Translations under genes and position numbers: made by a program | Assembly (NCBI GenBank): GCA_025766275.1 | Contig: JAFKAC010000019.1 | Span: forward strand, 124,001-188,000 | Direction of reading: 5' to 3' | DNA: 64,000 nt | Source of the DNA: Lactarius indigo | Lineage: Eukaryota > Basidiomycota > Agaricomycetes > Russulales > Russulaceae | Shown here: positions 32,407-43,586 of the stretch, in pieces | Numbering within the stretch: position 1 is the first letter of the stretch | Layout: every line of letters begins with the position of its first letter | Notes under the pieces: generated by a model | The model's input: the letters and a program-made list of their open reading frames with translations, nothing else | What the model was told of the DNA's origin: nothing | The model's database searches: none

Positions 32407-35400
32407 AAGTCCGTGGCATTAAAGACTGGCCAACGCCGACTAAGGTCAGGGACGTACGGTCATTTCTGGGCTTCTGTAACTTTTACCGCCTCTTCATCCG
32501 AGGTTTCGCCACCCACGCACGACCACTCAACCGATTAACTAGGAAGGACGCGGAGTGGAGATGGGGAGACGATGAAGACCGCGCCTTCAAAACTCTCAAA
32601 CGTCTCGTAACTGAAGAACCAGTGCTGGCACACCCCAATTTGCAGGACCAGTTCGAACTGGAGGTCGACGCGTCGGGATTCGCGGTAGGTGCGGTACTCC
32701 TACAAAAGAAAAGTGACGGTCGCAAGCACCCGATAGGTTACTACTCGGCAACACTAAACAAAGCAGAGCGGAACTACGACATCTACGACTTAGAGCTCCT
32801 CGCCATTGTCAAAGCCCTTCGGCATTGGAGACCCCTACTCGCCAGGTCCCCACATAAGATCAAAATATTCTCCGATCACCTCAACCTCCAATACTGGAAA
32901 ACCCCACAAAAGATCAGCCGAAGAGTAGCCCAAGAAGTGCTGGAACTAATGGAGTACGATTTCGAGATCCACCACATCAAAGGGAAGAACAACGGCAGAG
33001 CGGATGCTCTATCCAGACGACCCGACTATGACCAGGGAGAGGAGGATAACCAAGGTGTGGTCGTCCTGCCTCCAGAAGTCTTTGTACAAGTTGCTAACGC
33101 TGCACGGGCCCTGGAAATGCACCCAATGCTGCAACAACCAAGGCGGGTCCAAGACCCGACTATCATCAAAGCATGGGTCGACGCCCACCAGTTGAAGAAG
33201 CTCGAAGGAGAATGGTACAAGGATGGGAAATTGGTAATCACCGGCCCGATGACCGCATACCGGGCGATAATACACGACCACCATGACCTCCCTGCCCATG
33301 GTCACCCCGGCATTAGTAGGACTCAGCGGATCGTTGAACGACATTACTGGTGGCCATGTCTTCGTCGGGATGTATATGAGTACGTAACAGGATGCGCTGA
33401 CTGTCAGTGGAATAAGGTCAATACGAGACCTACCCGTGCACCACTATACCCCATTACCGCGATAACAGACGCACCCCCCTTTCACACCATTGCATTGGAC
33501 TTTATCACCAAGCTGCCCATATCCCAATCATATGATAGCATCCTCACCGTCACAGATCACGATTGCAGCAAGGCATTGATATTCATCCCATGCAACGAAG
33601 AAATTATGGCAGAAGAAACCGCCATCTTGTACGTCAATCATGTGTTTAGACGATTCGGATTACCACGCAAAATTATCAGTGATTGTGACCCCCGATTTAC
33701 GTCCAAATTCACCACGGAGGTATGTCAGATCCTGGGCATCAAGCAGAACATTTCAACGGCGTACCACCCACGAACGGACGGACAATCGGAACGGACCAAT
33801 CAGTGGTTGGAACAATATCTACGATTCTGGGCCAACAAGCGGCAAGATAATTGGGCGGCGTACCTTCCCATAGCAGAATTCGTGCATAACAACTGGCCCC
33901 ATGAACATACAAAGCAATCTCCATTCATGCTACTCATGGGATATAACCCGACAGCCGATTGGACGGATAAGCCTTCCCCTATCCCAAATGTGATCACCAG
34001 ACTGACACAGCTAAAGGAAGCGTGACAATTGGCCCAGAGCCTTATCAAAAAGGCACAAGAAGGGTGGGTGAAACATTGAAACACACCCTGATATCAAGAG
34101 GGAGATCAGGTGTGGCTGGAAGGGAAGCATCTCCGAACCAATCAACCCACGGCAAAACTAGCGGCGCGACGCCACGGGCCATTCAAAGTAGTTCAGGTGA
34201 TGTCCCCCTACAACTATCGCCTCGAACTTCCCACGCAGTGGAGCATCCACCCCGTATTCCATATAGATCTTCTCACGCTGTACAAAAGCACAACCTTTCA
34301 TGGCGAAAACTTCCCGCGACCACCGCCAGACCTTGTGGAAGGGGAAGAAGAGTATGAAGTCGAGGCCATTCTAGACTCACGGCATTTCAGCCACCGCAAG
34401 AAACTCCAATACCTCGTCAAATGGAAGGGGTATCCAGACTCGGAGAATCAGTGGGTCGATAAGGGAGACGTATTCGCACCAGAGGCAATCGAGTCGTATC
34501 AGGCGGGCCGAACGGCCGCGAAGCTCCTTAAAAGCCGACCCACGGGCGACTATGAGGAGCATCCCCTCTATCTTCGCTCCACTTCCACCTCTATGCCCAC
34601 TTCCCCTCTCAGACATGTCACCACGGCAATCCTCCTCGACCAAGTCGCACAAGACGCCGCCAACCTCATCAAAGACAACGAAGAAACCGTGGTTCAACAG
34701 GTCCAGCTCACTCCGTACACACCTGCAAACCTGCGAGCGGGGCATATCACCGCTCAAGAATGGGCTAATGTCTTACAGAGGTTCCCCGACCCGACTCACC
34801 AGCCTGACGACGAGCAGCAGCATGCCGTCGCTCACATCTTCCGAGACGACAATGGCAATCAAGAACCCGTTGCCATTATCCCCCCAGGTGACGACCTCAT
34901 TGGCACACGGGGAATTCTCCCCGCCGATCGTCCCCTTGAGGACCCAACAGGAGTTAGAAGCAGTGGAGGGCTGGCGGAGGATGGCGAAGGAGTGGGCCGA
35001 CGAACAGCTGCGCTTAGCGCAGAGGAGATTGAGCGAGTTGCGGCAGCGCAGGCAGCGCTCCCTACAGACGACGCTCACGTTGACGACGAAGATTACTACC
35101 CGGTCAGACACCCCCTCCTTCGAACGCACAGCCACCCTACTAATCCCCGAATCACCCCATGGCTCGTCCACACCAACAGAACTGCCATGTCTCGAGGACG
35201 TGTGCGATTGCCCGGCGTCGCACTTCACACCCCCATTACGCACGATGACGACCCCACGCAGGTCCTTGCGCCTGAGGGGTTCAGGGCGAATCGACAGCCC
35301 CATTACATTCATTTCCCCATCACCGGACCCGATGGCGTAGAGAGGAACGCCAGCCACGTACAAATTGTTGGAGGTGCGAACCCCTTTGTGCTGGGCCTTA

Positions 35401-35750
35401 TCCCTGGCTCTCCCCATCTTTACGGCAAACCCCTCTACGCTTTCCCGATGCTATCGGCTGCAGGACGCGCCTTCATCGCCCATGAGGATCTGGTCATCCT
35501 CGCCTCCGACAAGATCACGGACCGCGCACTGAACCGCATCGGGGATGAATCCCTGACTGCAGAGGTGACACGCTACCGTGCAGCCGCGTATGAAGAAGAA
35601 CGACTTGTGGCCCGCATCCACCAGCTCCAGGCGATGCGGCTCTCGGCGCAGGACAACAAGAGGGACTGCATCTACCGATTGGAGAGAGCTAACGTCTTTG
35701 AGAGGATCAGCGACGAGCAGTCCACGTGGACGGCGCGAGATTTTCGGTGA
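32407..35750 (+). pseudogene. pol of element 3, part 3 (RT connection, RNase H, integrase, chromodomain, C-terminal extension)
   Basis: Resumes at Val-Arg-Gly-Ile-Lys. RNase H has EVDASGFAVGAVLLQKK (about 32660). The integrase zinc finger has HDHHDLPAHGHPG and CADCQWNK (33275-33420); its core has ALDFITKLP, SDCDPRFTSKF and the TDGQSERTNQ region. The GPY/F-like RHGPFKVVQVMSPYNYRLEL (34174) and a chromodomain (YLVKWKGYPDSENQWVDKGD, 34411) follow. Then about 390 further residues, rich in Asp/Glu and ending in a probable coiled coil, reach a TGA at 35748-35750, 28 nt before the LTR. TGA codons at 34023, 34077 and 34089 break the integrase C-terminal region; relatives and context indicate former CGA codons. 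The chromodomain probably directs insertion to heterochromatin. Confidence 0.93.
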
Positions 35751-35778
35751 GTCTGGGGTCTCGCTGAGAAGGGGGTGA

Positions 35779-36224
35779 TGTTACAGCTGTAGTATGGACC
35801 CTTAGTGTACCGGTTGTGACTACGGCTCTAAGGTAGATTAGTCACGGACCCGGAGTTTACGATAGGAGATAGGCGTTGAAGAGATGACTCGATCCTAGTA
35901 CGAGTAGTAGTAGTATTAGGATTGCGCTACTTACGCGATACATTGGACACTACGATACTGTGACTCATAGCAGCGCTTGAAAGCCTGCTCTTTCTGTATT
36001 TAATATAGCTGCGGAAGACCAAGATACGCCATCTTGGTCTTCTTCAATCGTCACTTCTTGTTTGCAATCTCGCTTCACCTCTATACAGTTAGAGGGCCGT
36101 CTCAATCTACTAGTGTCTTTGAACATCTAGAAGTTGCCTTCGTGCCATACACCTAGGGCATGATTAGCTAAGTTACAGTCGCCTTTGTACGCTCAAGTCG
36201 AGCTGACGTCGTGACGGCGTTACA
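35779..36224 (+). repeat. 3' LTR of element 3
   Basis: 446 bp, TGTTACA to GTTACA. Followed by TSD CCTTG (36225-36229). A polypurine-like run, GAAGGGGGTGA, sits at 35768-35778 directly before it, as expected for plus-strand priming. Confidence 0.96.
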
Positions 36225-37600
36225 CCTTGCCTTTGTTCGGTCGGCAGAGGTATCCATTGCCCATGGGTTTGCGAGGTTTTGTGGGATGGTCCACCCGGCA
36301 TTTCCCGTCTTCTTCGGCTTCGTATCCTTGTACTCATCCACTCTTGCTCGGATGTGAATGTAGTTGCATTGTCGACGAAGTGTTGCCCGTTTCCACTCGT
36401 CAAAGGTCTCTGGCTCGTCCAGGTCGTAGGTTTTCTCATACAACTTCTTGGGCAATCCTTTTGTGAACAGGTCGATGGTCTGGGGGTCGTTGAGGCAGTA
36501 GCCGGCCTTTCTGGCGGCTTCTTCAAATTCGTTGACGTATTTGTCGATTGAGCCATTTGAGGTACGAAAGTACCCATTCGCTGACCAATACCCCCTTGAT
36601 GTAGGAAAGGAAGAGGAGACACCGTTGGTAGTCGTTGCACATGACGGGGGTATCGAGATTCATGCCCCAGTACACATGCCATTGCGTGAGGAATGAGTCG
36701 ACCTTAGTACGATCTCCGTCAAAAATAGTGGGAGGTTCACCGGTTAGTTTCTCGTGTCCGTGTCCTCCTCCTCCTCCTGGTGGGCCTCCATCTGGTGGGT
36801 TGTTCGGAAGGTCTGGTGGGTTTCCTCCTCCACCCGGTCTTCGGGGAAAGTCTCCTCCCGGAGGTCCTCCCCATCCTGGTGGGGGATCGAGTGGCAGTCC
36901 TTGTCTTCGTCCGTCTCCTGATGGAGGATCGCCTTGGTCGGGTCCAATGGCCTGGAAGATTGCGGCGTCATCTGCGGTCATGCGGTGTCCGGTCTCGGGG
37001 TTAATGGGTAGGAGATGTTGTTGGGATTCCTCCCTGATTGCCTCAACGGCTTCTCGCGCCGCTTGTTCTCTTATGGTTACGATTTCTTCCGCCGTCATCG
37101 TAGTTGTGGCCATTTCTGCTGCAGGCGACCGTACGTGAATGACTTCTGGCTGTTCCGAAATACGTAGAGACTCAGCTCGTTGAATAGTGTATTGCTCGAT
37201 GGGTCCAATGCTTGCCGGTCGATTTTCTTCACTCTGTTCTTCCTCCTCGGTCTCTTCACTCACTGCTTCTCCTGTGGAGTGCTCCCGTATTTGGCCGTCA
37301 ATTGGCCCCCAGTCTGCTCGTGAATTGAGTTCGTGCGCGTCGATGTCACACTGATACTGTCTTCCTGCTGGTCTGACGACGTCCCAACGACGATCTATGG
37401 GATTCCACGTAATCTCCACCCAACACAGGTGGTCGAAATTGAACTCAACGGGTCTGAACCTTGTAGGTCCGTTGAACTCGACGAAATATCCTGTTTCATC
37501 TCCTCAGTCTCTCCACCGGGCTGCTCCCAAGAATCGGGTTGGTACGTTGCGGTCTCCCCTTCGCTCTAGGTAGTAGGGACGGAAATTCGTCCACTGTTCT
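36225..37600 (-). pseudogene. gag of element 2, N-terminal and capsid part, with internal deletion
   Basis: Minus-strand frame with ITWNPIDRRWDVVRP (about 37405), an acidic run, MATTTMTAEEIV (about 37115), a Gly/Pro-rich linker (36935-36760) and capsid motif SFLTQWHVYWGMNL (about 36690). Compared with element 3, about 150 bp is missing at about 36560. The junction falls between two similar sequences (CGACAAATAC and CGACAAGTAC in element 3), a microhomology deletion that shifts or shortens the capsid. The remainder (QTIDLFTKGLPKKLYEK region) continues to 36225 and on to 9356. Confidence 0.85.
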
Positions 37601-37641
37601 CGAGTGTTGACAGTCGCCACAATTGGGTATCTTGGTCTTAA

Positions 37642-38094
37642 TGTAACGCCGTCACGACGTTAGCTCGACTTGAGCGTACAAGGGAGGCGACTGTGGCTTA
37701 GCTAATCACGCACGAGGCGTATGGCACGAAGGCAATGGCTAGATGTTCGAAGACACTAGCGAACTTAAGCGGTTCCCTTCCCTGGGTAAAGGCGAGGCGA
37801 ATCTCTCGAGACAAGAAGTGACGATTGAAGAAGACCAAGATGGTGTATCTTGGTCTTCCATAGCTATCTTAAATACAGAAAGAGCAGGCTTTCAAGCGCT
37901 GCTATGAGTCACAGTATCGTAGCGTCCAATGTATCGCATAAGTAACTCAATCCTAATACTACTACTACCTGTACTAGGATCGAGTCATCCTTCAAGACCT
38001 AACTCCTATCGTAAACTCCGAGTCCGTGACTGATCTACCTTACAGCCGTAGCCACAACCGGTACAGTAAGGGTCCGAGGCGTACAACCGTAACA
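37642..38094 (-). repeat. 5' LTR of element 2
   Basis: 453 bp; on the minus strand it runs from TGTTACGG to GTTACA and is followed by TTAAGACCAAGAT, the same primer-site sequence as in element 3. It carries the same ATCTTGGTCTT hairpin. Right flank is GTACC (38095-38099); the partner TSD is outside the window. Confidence 0.93.
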
Positions 38095-40690
38095 GTACCC
38101 GGGATGTGTTTGAGTACGAAATTGTACTTGGAAAGTTCTTGGAACTCCTGCGCCACATGTCGACTGATCTTCCTTGGTTCTTTCCAATACTGAAGATTGG
38201 TGTGGTCTGTGTGAATAGTTATTAAGTGGGGAGAGCCGATCAGATATGTGCGCCAGGTTCGTAGGGCTTTGATGATGGCCAACAGTTCTCTATCATAGAT
38301 ATTGTAATTGTGTTCTGTTTCCGTCAACGATTCAGAGTAGAATGCAACCGGGTGTATTTTCTGGTCTTCCCCCTTTTGGTTTAGCACCGCTCCCAGGGCA
38401 TAGCTGGAAGCGTCCACTTCGATTTCAAAGGGTTGGTCTAGTTTTGGGAATAGGAGTACCAGTTTGGAACTAATTCTTTCCTTGATGGTATCGAAGGCCT
38501 TCTATCTGGCATCTGTCCATTCCCAAGGTACGTCCTTCTTTGTGAGGTCATGGAGTGGTCTTGCTATTGTGGAGAATCCCCTTATGAATCGTCGATAGAA
38601 ATTGCAGAAGCCTAGAAAGGCTCGTACTTCCTTCAGGGATTTCGGTGGCTTCCAGTCTCGTATTCCTTGCACCTTCACAGGGTCCATTCGCAACTTGCCG
38701 TGTCCAATGATCAGCCCTAGGTACTCCACTTTGTAGACTTTGAATACACATTTTTCCAGCTTGATGTATAGGTCATGTTCATTGCAGAGGTCTAGGACAT
38801 GGTGTAACACTTGTCTGTGGTGGGCGCGATTGTCTGCAGTGGTGATTAAGATGTCATCCATATAAATGATGACTTCTCCGGTCAACACCAGTTCCTGGAA
38901 TATGGTGTCCATCATGGTTTGGAAGGTACTGGGGGAGTTGGTGAGGCCGAAGAACATGACCTGTGGTTCGAATAGTCCCTGATTAGTCTTGAATGCCGCT
39001 TTCCATTTGTCACCTGGTTTGATTCGAATGTTATTGTATCCCCATCATATGTCTAGCTTAGAATAGAGCCGCGCTTCTCGGATTCGATCAATGAGTTCGG
39101 GAATTAGGGGAAGTGGATAGTGGTTCTTTACGGTAAGTTCATTGAGTCAGCAGTAATCTTGTACTGGACGTAATTTCCCATCCTTTTTCTTGATGAAGAA
39201 GAAGGGGGACGCGTAAGGGGATTTCGACGGTTGTATGTACTTTTTGTCCAGGTGTTCTGTTATGAATTCTGATAGCTTCTCGGTTTCGGGGACTGTAAGT
39301 GGATACACTTTACAATCCATGGTTTCGGGGGCGTTCAGGACAAGATCAATGGCGTGATCCCAAGTCCGTGATGGAGGGAAACGTTGGGAAGCTTCTTCAC
39401 TGAACACCTTGCGATGTCTTCTGTACTCCTCAGGGACCATTTCTTCGAAGGTCTTCTGAGGCTTCTTGGCAGCTTCTTGTTGTGCTAACTCCGACACCGT
39501 CATCGTCTTTCGCAGTCGAATGTACGGAGCTTCTTCCTTCTCCAATTGTTCCCAGGCCAGCTTGTCAAGTTGATACGTCTCCAATGCCTTAATGGTAGCT
39601 TCCGTAGGCATGGCTTCATCTGACAAGTTAAGGCTAGTGACTACCACTGGCTGGAACTCCTCATCCAAAGTGGCATCTCGCCAGTGGAATTTCGGTTCGA
39701 AGGCGGTAAACCAGGGATATCCTGATGAACAGCACACTAAGAGGACATACTCACAGAGGGACAAAGTGTTCTGTGGTGAGATATGAGGAGTGGCTGGAAG
39801 CAGCAAACAGGGAGTCAAGCAGTGGAAGCAAGAGGTGTCTGGCACACAGAGCAGTGAGGAACTGATGATACAATTGAAGGAATAAGACATACCTGGCACA
39901 CAGAGCAGTGAGGAACTGATGTGGACCAGGAGCGTACAAGCCTACTACTTATACTATACAGAGGAGTGACACTACTACAAGAGAAGTAACATAGGGTCAC
40001 ACAATACAAGGGACGTTGTTCTACATGTGGGACAAAGGAGTGTGCTAATGGAGAACAAGGAGCGCAAAACAAAGAGAGTCCAGATTAAGATGATATCATA
40101 GTGACATCACAATAAAGATATCGCTAGAAAGAGAACAAAGGAAGGAGTACAATGAAGAGTCCGGAGTAGTCCATATGATGTCATTGTACAGTGATGTCAT
40201 AGAAGTCCTAGATTGTACAGATCAAATCAAATCTAATCTAAAGCGGTCCTAATTAATCTACAGCAGTCCATATCTGTAAGTCCAGTCCGTATGAGCCGCT
40301 AAGTGCGCAAGGGTCACTTATCAACATATCCAAGGATGACTTCATCATTTCCTAGGTCAGTGATAAGGAACTGGAGATTCTGGGTTTTTCCTCCGGTCTT
40401 GACGGTCAGGTCAGTAAAGGAGGTAATTTCTCCTCCCTGGTTGTGGGTTCCATCCACGTTCCATATTTTGATGGGTCTTTCTGTGGCTAACCAGGCAATT
40501 TTTAATCGTTTTAAGAGGTTTGCGCTTATAAAATTGTCGGTTGCTCCAGAGTCGATAAGGACATTTCATTTGGCCGTCGTGTGTGCAGATTTGAAAAGTA
40601 CTGGAATTCGCATAGATAGAAACCTGCTATTGTACACGCTAAGTTGTAATGCTCTAGCCCAGGCCACCGGGTTTAAGCGTTCAGAAAATC
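38095..40690 (-). pseudogene. pol of element 5 (protease, RT, partial RNase H)
   Basis: Protease region at about 40570-40332 (DSGATDNFIS on the minus strand, about 40550; FLITDLGNDEVILGY near 40345). After the solo LTR, the linker and RT follow: WDHAIDLVLNAPETMDCK (about 39355), SPYASPFFFIKKKDGKLRPV (about 39220), LTNSPSTFQTMMDTIF (about 38945), YMDDILIT (about 38870), YLGLIIGHGKLRMDPVKVQG. RNase H starts IEVDASSYALGAVLNQK (about 38425) and is cut after KHIPGT. Nonsense codons: TGA at about 39150 and 39045 (relatives read Arg) and TAG at about 38503 (relatives read Gln). Inactive. Confidence 0.9.
39723..40326 (-). repeat. Solo LTR, family B, TSD TATCC
   Basis: 604 bp; reads TGTTGATAAGTGACCC to GTTCATCA on the minus strand. 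Exact TSD TATCC at 39718-39722 and 40327-40331. A second copy (plus strand) is at 46834-47443. Contains a tandem copy of an ACTGCTCTGTGTGCCAG-like sequence about 55 bp apart. Confidence 0.95.
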
Positions 40691-41977
40691 CTTTTTCTGC
40701 CCGAATAGTTTGTCCACCATGAGTTCGCGGACTTCAGGGCTTTGAGCAAAGAGGGCAGCTACCTGTGCCTCGGCTTGTTCTTCATTGGAGAGGGGTCATG
40801 AGGTTGTCATGGAAATCGTGGCTGTTGTTGGAGTAGTGGTGGTATCCACAACTTTGGCCATTACCACAGGTTTTTGTGGGCAAAAGCGGGAAATGTGGCC
40901 TTGTCCCCAGCAGCGGAAGCATCTCCCTTCCTTTTGCAGTTGTTTCTTTTCGTCATCTGTCATTGCAGTGCAGGCTCGAGTGCGGCTGACATCCATGGCA
41001 TTCAGGTCCCTATTCTTGTTTAGGGTAGACAGCCACTGATCGTGCGAGGCTCCCCCTCTTTTGTCATTCTTCCCCTTGGTGAGTTTGTCTTTGAGGAGAA
41101 GATATTTGGCTTGTTGAAGGGTGACTGCTGCCTTCCAATCATCCCACGTTATTGGGTGATGGAATTTGATCGCATTGACCACAAGGGCGTTTGGTAAGCC
41201 CTTTTGGAATATTTCTAGAGTTGTGGCCTCGTCTTTGTTATAGCCTGCTTTATTTGCCAGATTGGAGAATTTGGCAATGTACGTGTTGATGTCTTCTTTT
41301 TCCATCCTAAGAGTTTGAATGGCGTGTTGTGCTTTCTGCTGTTGCGTAGTGTCGGTGTATGCTTGAATAAAGCGTGTTTTGATGGTATTCCAGAGATTTT
41401 CTGCGTTCATGGCTACTCCACCTGCTAATTGGTCTACGAGCCATTGGATTTGTTCTTCTACCCAGTTGTCCACAAGTGGTCCTCATATGTAAGAGAGCAA
41501 AGTCATTGCTCAGGAATAAGGAAGGGTGAGTTGTTGGACGTTCAGGTTCATTCCTCTGTAGAGAGAGAAGGCATTGAGGAATGCTCAGCTGGTTTTGCGG
41601 TCTCTGGAAAATTCTGGGGGAGGGTTCCCACCGAGGCGTCCGTTTGGGGCTCCGCCGATGGCTGCTCCTCCAGCACCCACTCCGCCTCCAGGTGTGCCGC
41701 CTCTGCCTCCAGGTGCACCGCCTCCACCTCCAGGTGCACCACCTCCACCTCCAGGCGCACCACCTCCACCTCCAGGTGCACCACCTCCACCTCCAGGCGC
41801 ACCGCCTCCATGATGGCCTCCTGCGCTTCCCGCAGGGCCTCCTCCACCTGTCGGCAGACTTCCTCCCAGAGGATGTCCTCCACTACCTGCAGGATTTGCT
41901 GACGAGGTTCCTGCAAGTTGGGAACTTCCCATGGGTTGGGCGGTGGTGAGGGTGGTGGAGAGTTGGGTTGTGGACAT
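40640..41977 (-). pseudogene. gag of element 5
   Basis: ATG at 41977 (MSTTQLSTTLTTAQP). A Gly/Pro-rich segment made of GGGGGAPGG units (18-bp DNA repeat, 41690-41815) is followed by the capsid (WLVDQLAGGVAMNAENLW, about 41440; ITWDDWKAAVTLQQAKY, about 41150) and a zinc knuckle CFRCWGQGHISRFC (about 40925). The frame is broken between 41585 and 41473 and by a TGA at 40796. The C-terminus ends near 40690, and pol continues in the -1 frame over GATTTTCTGAA. The GGGTTTT heptamer of family A is absent. Confidence 0.85.
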
Positions 41978-41980
41978 ATT

Positions 41981-43145
41981 TGTTACAATTTTCCTTGGAC
42001 TTGTTCTTTCACACAATACTATTCCCTTCCCTATACTATACAAGCTGTTATGCCCTAGCAGGGGCGCGGGTTCTAAAGGTTCTGAATCACACAGGTATCA
42101 AGCGAAGACCTCTGTTGTCTTATTGCTATGAAATACAAGTGATAAAAGTGTGGCACAAGGTGCAGCACGACTCTGCTATGTAGGACTCCTCGTCCGAAGT
42201 GTCTAACACTTCTCTACACTTGATCTTGCTAGTGCGCAGAGTATAACAGGTGTAACGCGTTGATATAGTTCAACTGCAAAGACTTCGAAGTGTCCTGGTT
42301 AAGGACTGAGGTAGGGGATGCACAAGACGAGAGGGATAAGGCGAGGTCACACCGAAGTACGAAGGCAAGGTTGCTAGATTGCAAATGAAGCCAAGTCTGG
42401 CTTCCTACGGTCTATGGTACAGGTTTATATAGGACAGGGTTCCAAACAACATGAACACAGGTCCACACAATATCAAAGAGACTACACGGAGTAAACAGAA
42501 GTTCGGATCAAAGAAACAGCGCCACTGGTAACAGTAGCTCCTTTGGTAACAAGGTATGGTACAGAAGGGGGAAGGCAGGGTGGAGACATACTGTGGCTTA
42601 GGTCCGAAGCGTCGGATCATAACACAAGCCCTGTACGATTACGCGGACTTTACGATTACTTGGTTCCTATCATGCGCCCTACTTATCGATGTTTCCTTCT
42701 GATAAAGTTCAACATGTGCTAGTTTCCAACTTGTTTCTACTCACGCGCAACCCTGTGTGATTCACCATCATCCTTGACATGTCCATGCTTTGTTCCCTTT
42801 ATGTCTATCCCTTTATTCCTTAACCTAGCGATGGCGCCATCTATTTGCAGCGACCATACAACACAATCTCTATTTAACCCTAGTCATACCTAGCTTGTAC
42901 GGTAGACTAGACTTCTTGTGTAATACTACACTTGTCTAACGCAGACGCCTTTGTGCTTTCCCTGTCTCAAGAATCCCTCGTCTCTGCTAGACCTTCAAGT
43001 CTTAGCCTTCCACTATGATCCAAGTGACTGCTGTCCTTGTGATCCTTGTGCACCATCCTGCTGAAGCCAAGCCTTAGAGCTTGCACTACCGTAATCTGAC
43101 TGACTTGGTACAGGTCGTACCTTACACCCCTGTAGTGGCGTAACA
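41981..43145 (-). repeat. LTR of element 5 (family F), interrupted by a solo LTR
   Basis: On the minus strand runs from TGTTACGCCACTACAGG (43145) to AATTGTAACA (41981), about 581 bp once the family-D solo LTR and one TSD copy are removed. An inverted second copy lies at 43587-44167. Directly precedes the gag ATG on the minus strand. Confidence 0.88.
42046..42624 (-). repeat. Solo LTR, family D, TSD CAAGC
   Basis: 579 bp; minus-strand TGTTATGATCCG to GGGCATAACA. Exact TSD CAAGC at 42041-42045 and 42625-42629, inside the family-F LTR. A plus-strand copy is at 54470-55049. Confidence 0.94.
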
Positions 43146-43586
43146 ATATTGGCATATGATGCAAAGTCGACCAGTCTTTGGATGGTGGGAGTAAGAGTGG
43201 GGTTGTTTTCTGATTCAGAGTCTGGTTCTGATGCAGGTTCTTCAACGTCTGAGTCAGCGTCGATGGCTTGGATGTGCCCCTTTCCTGGTCCTAGTCCAAG
43301 GTGGGCAGGGACTGGCTTATATGAATACCAGGAACATTTGGAATCAGAATAGGCAATGTAGGCCCAGATATGCTGATCTTCAATGTATTCGATTGGCTCA
43401 TAGGAGAGTTTGTCGGGATCGTAGATGTAATATCCTTTGTCGTGTGGGGTGTTCCTCCAAAGAGCAGTTCCTTTGATGGAGGGTCGGAGGTCATCGTGTG
43501 GGTGTCATTCCAGGTATTCCCAGACAAACTGAGTTTGGCTTCGGCTGGTGAGAGCCACAGTGTGCAGCTGGGAGACTAGACTTAAT
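43146..43586 (-). other. Spacer between inverted family-F LTRs, possible gag-like remnant
   Basis: 440 bp. Minus-strand peptide fragments (PTNSPMSQSNTLKISISG, about 43415; Pro/Ser-rich elsewhere) are open in pieces but match nothing I recognise. May be the flank into which element 5 inserted. Confidence 0.35.

Larger units (their letters stand above)
9357..36224 (+). mobile_element. Full-length Ty3-type retrotransposon element 3 (family A) with two nested DNA transposons
   Basis: Two 446-bp LTRs (9357-9802 and 35779-36224) flank gag and pol. An exact TSD CCTTG lies at 9352-9356 and 36225-36229. Removing the hAT (12798-18998) and KDZ (19398-32406) insertions, each with one TSD copy, leaves an element of about 7.6 kb. 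It is inserted in the gag of element 2 on the opposite strand. It carries several TGA nonsense codons and is not autonomous now. Confidence 0.96.
36225..38094 (-). mobile_element. Element 2, right part (5' LTR, leader and gag N-terminal part), minus strand
   Basis: Continuation of the minus-strand element cut by element 3. Contains gag and the 5' LTR at 37642-38094. Inserted in the RNase H of element 5: the element 5 frame ends at 38095. Confidence 0.93.
38095..43145 (-). mobile_element. Ty3-type retrotransposon element 5 (a second lineage), minus strand, 3' part missing
   Basis: Oldest layer of the stack. Minus-strand order: LTR (43145-41981), gag, protease, RT and part of RNase H, ending at 38095 where element 2 inserted. 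It is distinct from family A: RT reads YMDDILI and gag is Gly/Pro repeat-rich. It contains a solo LTR of family B in the protease/RT linker and a solo LTR of family D in its LTR. Confidence 0.92.
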
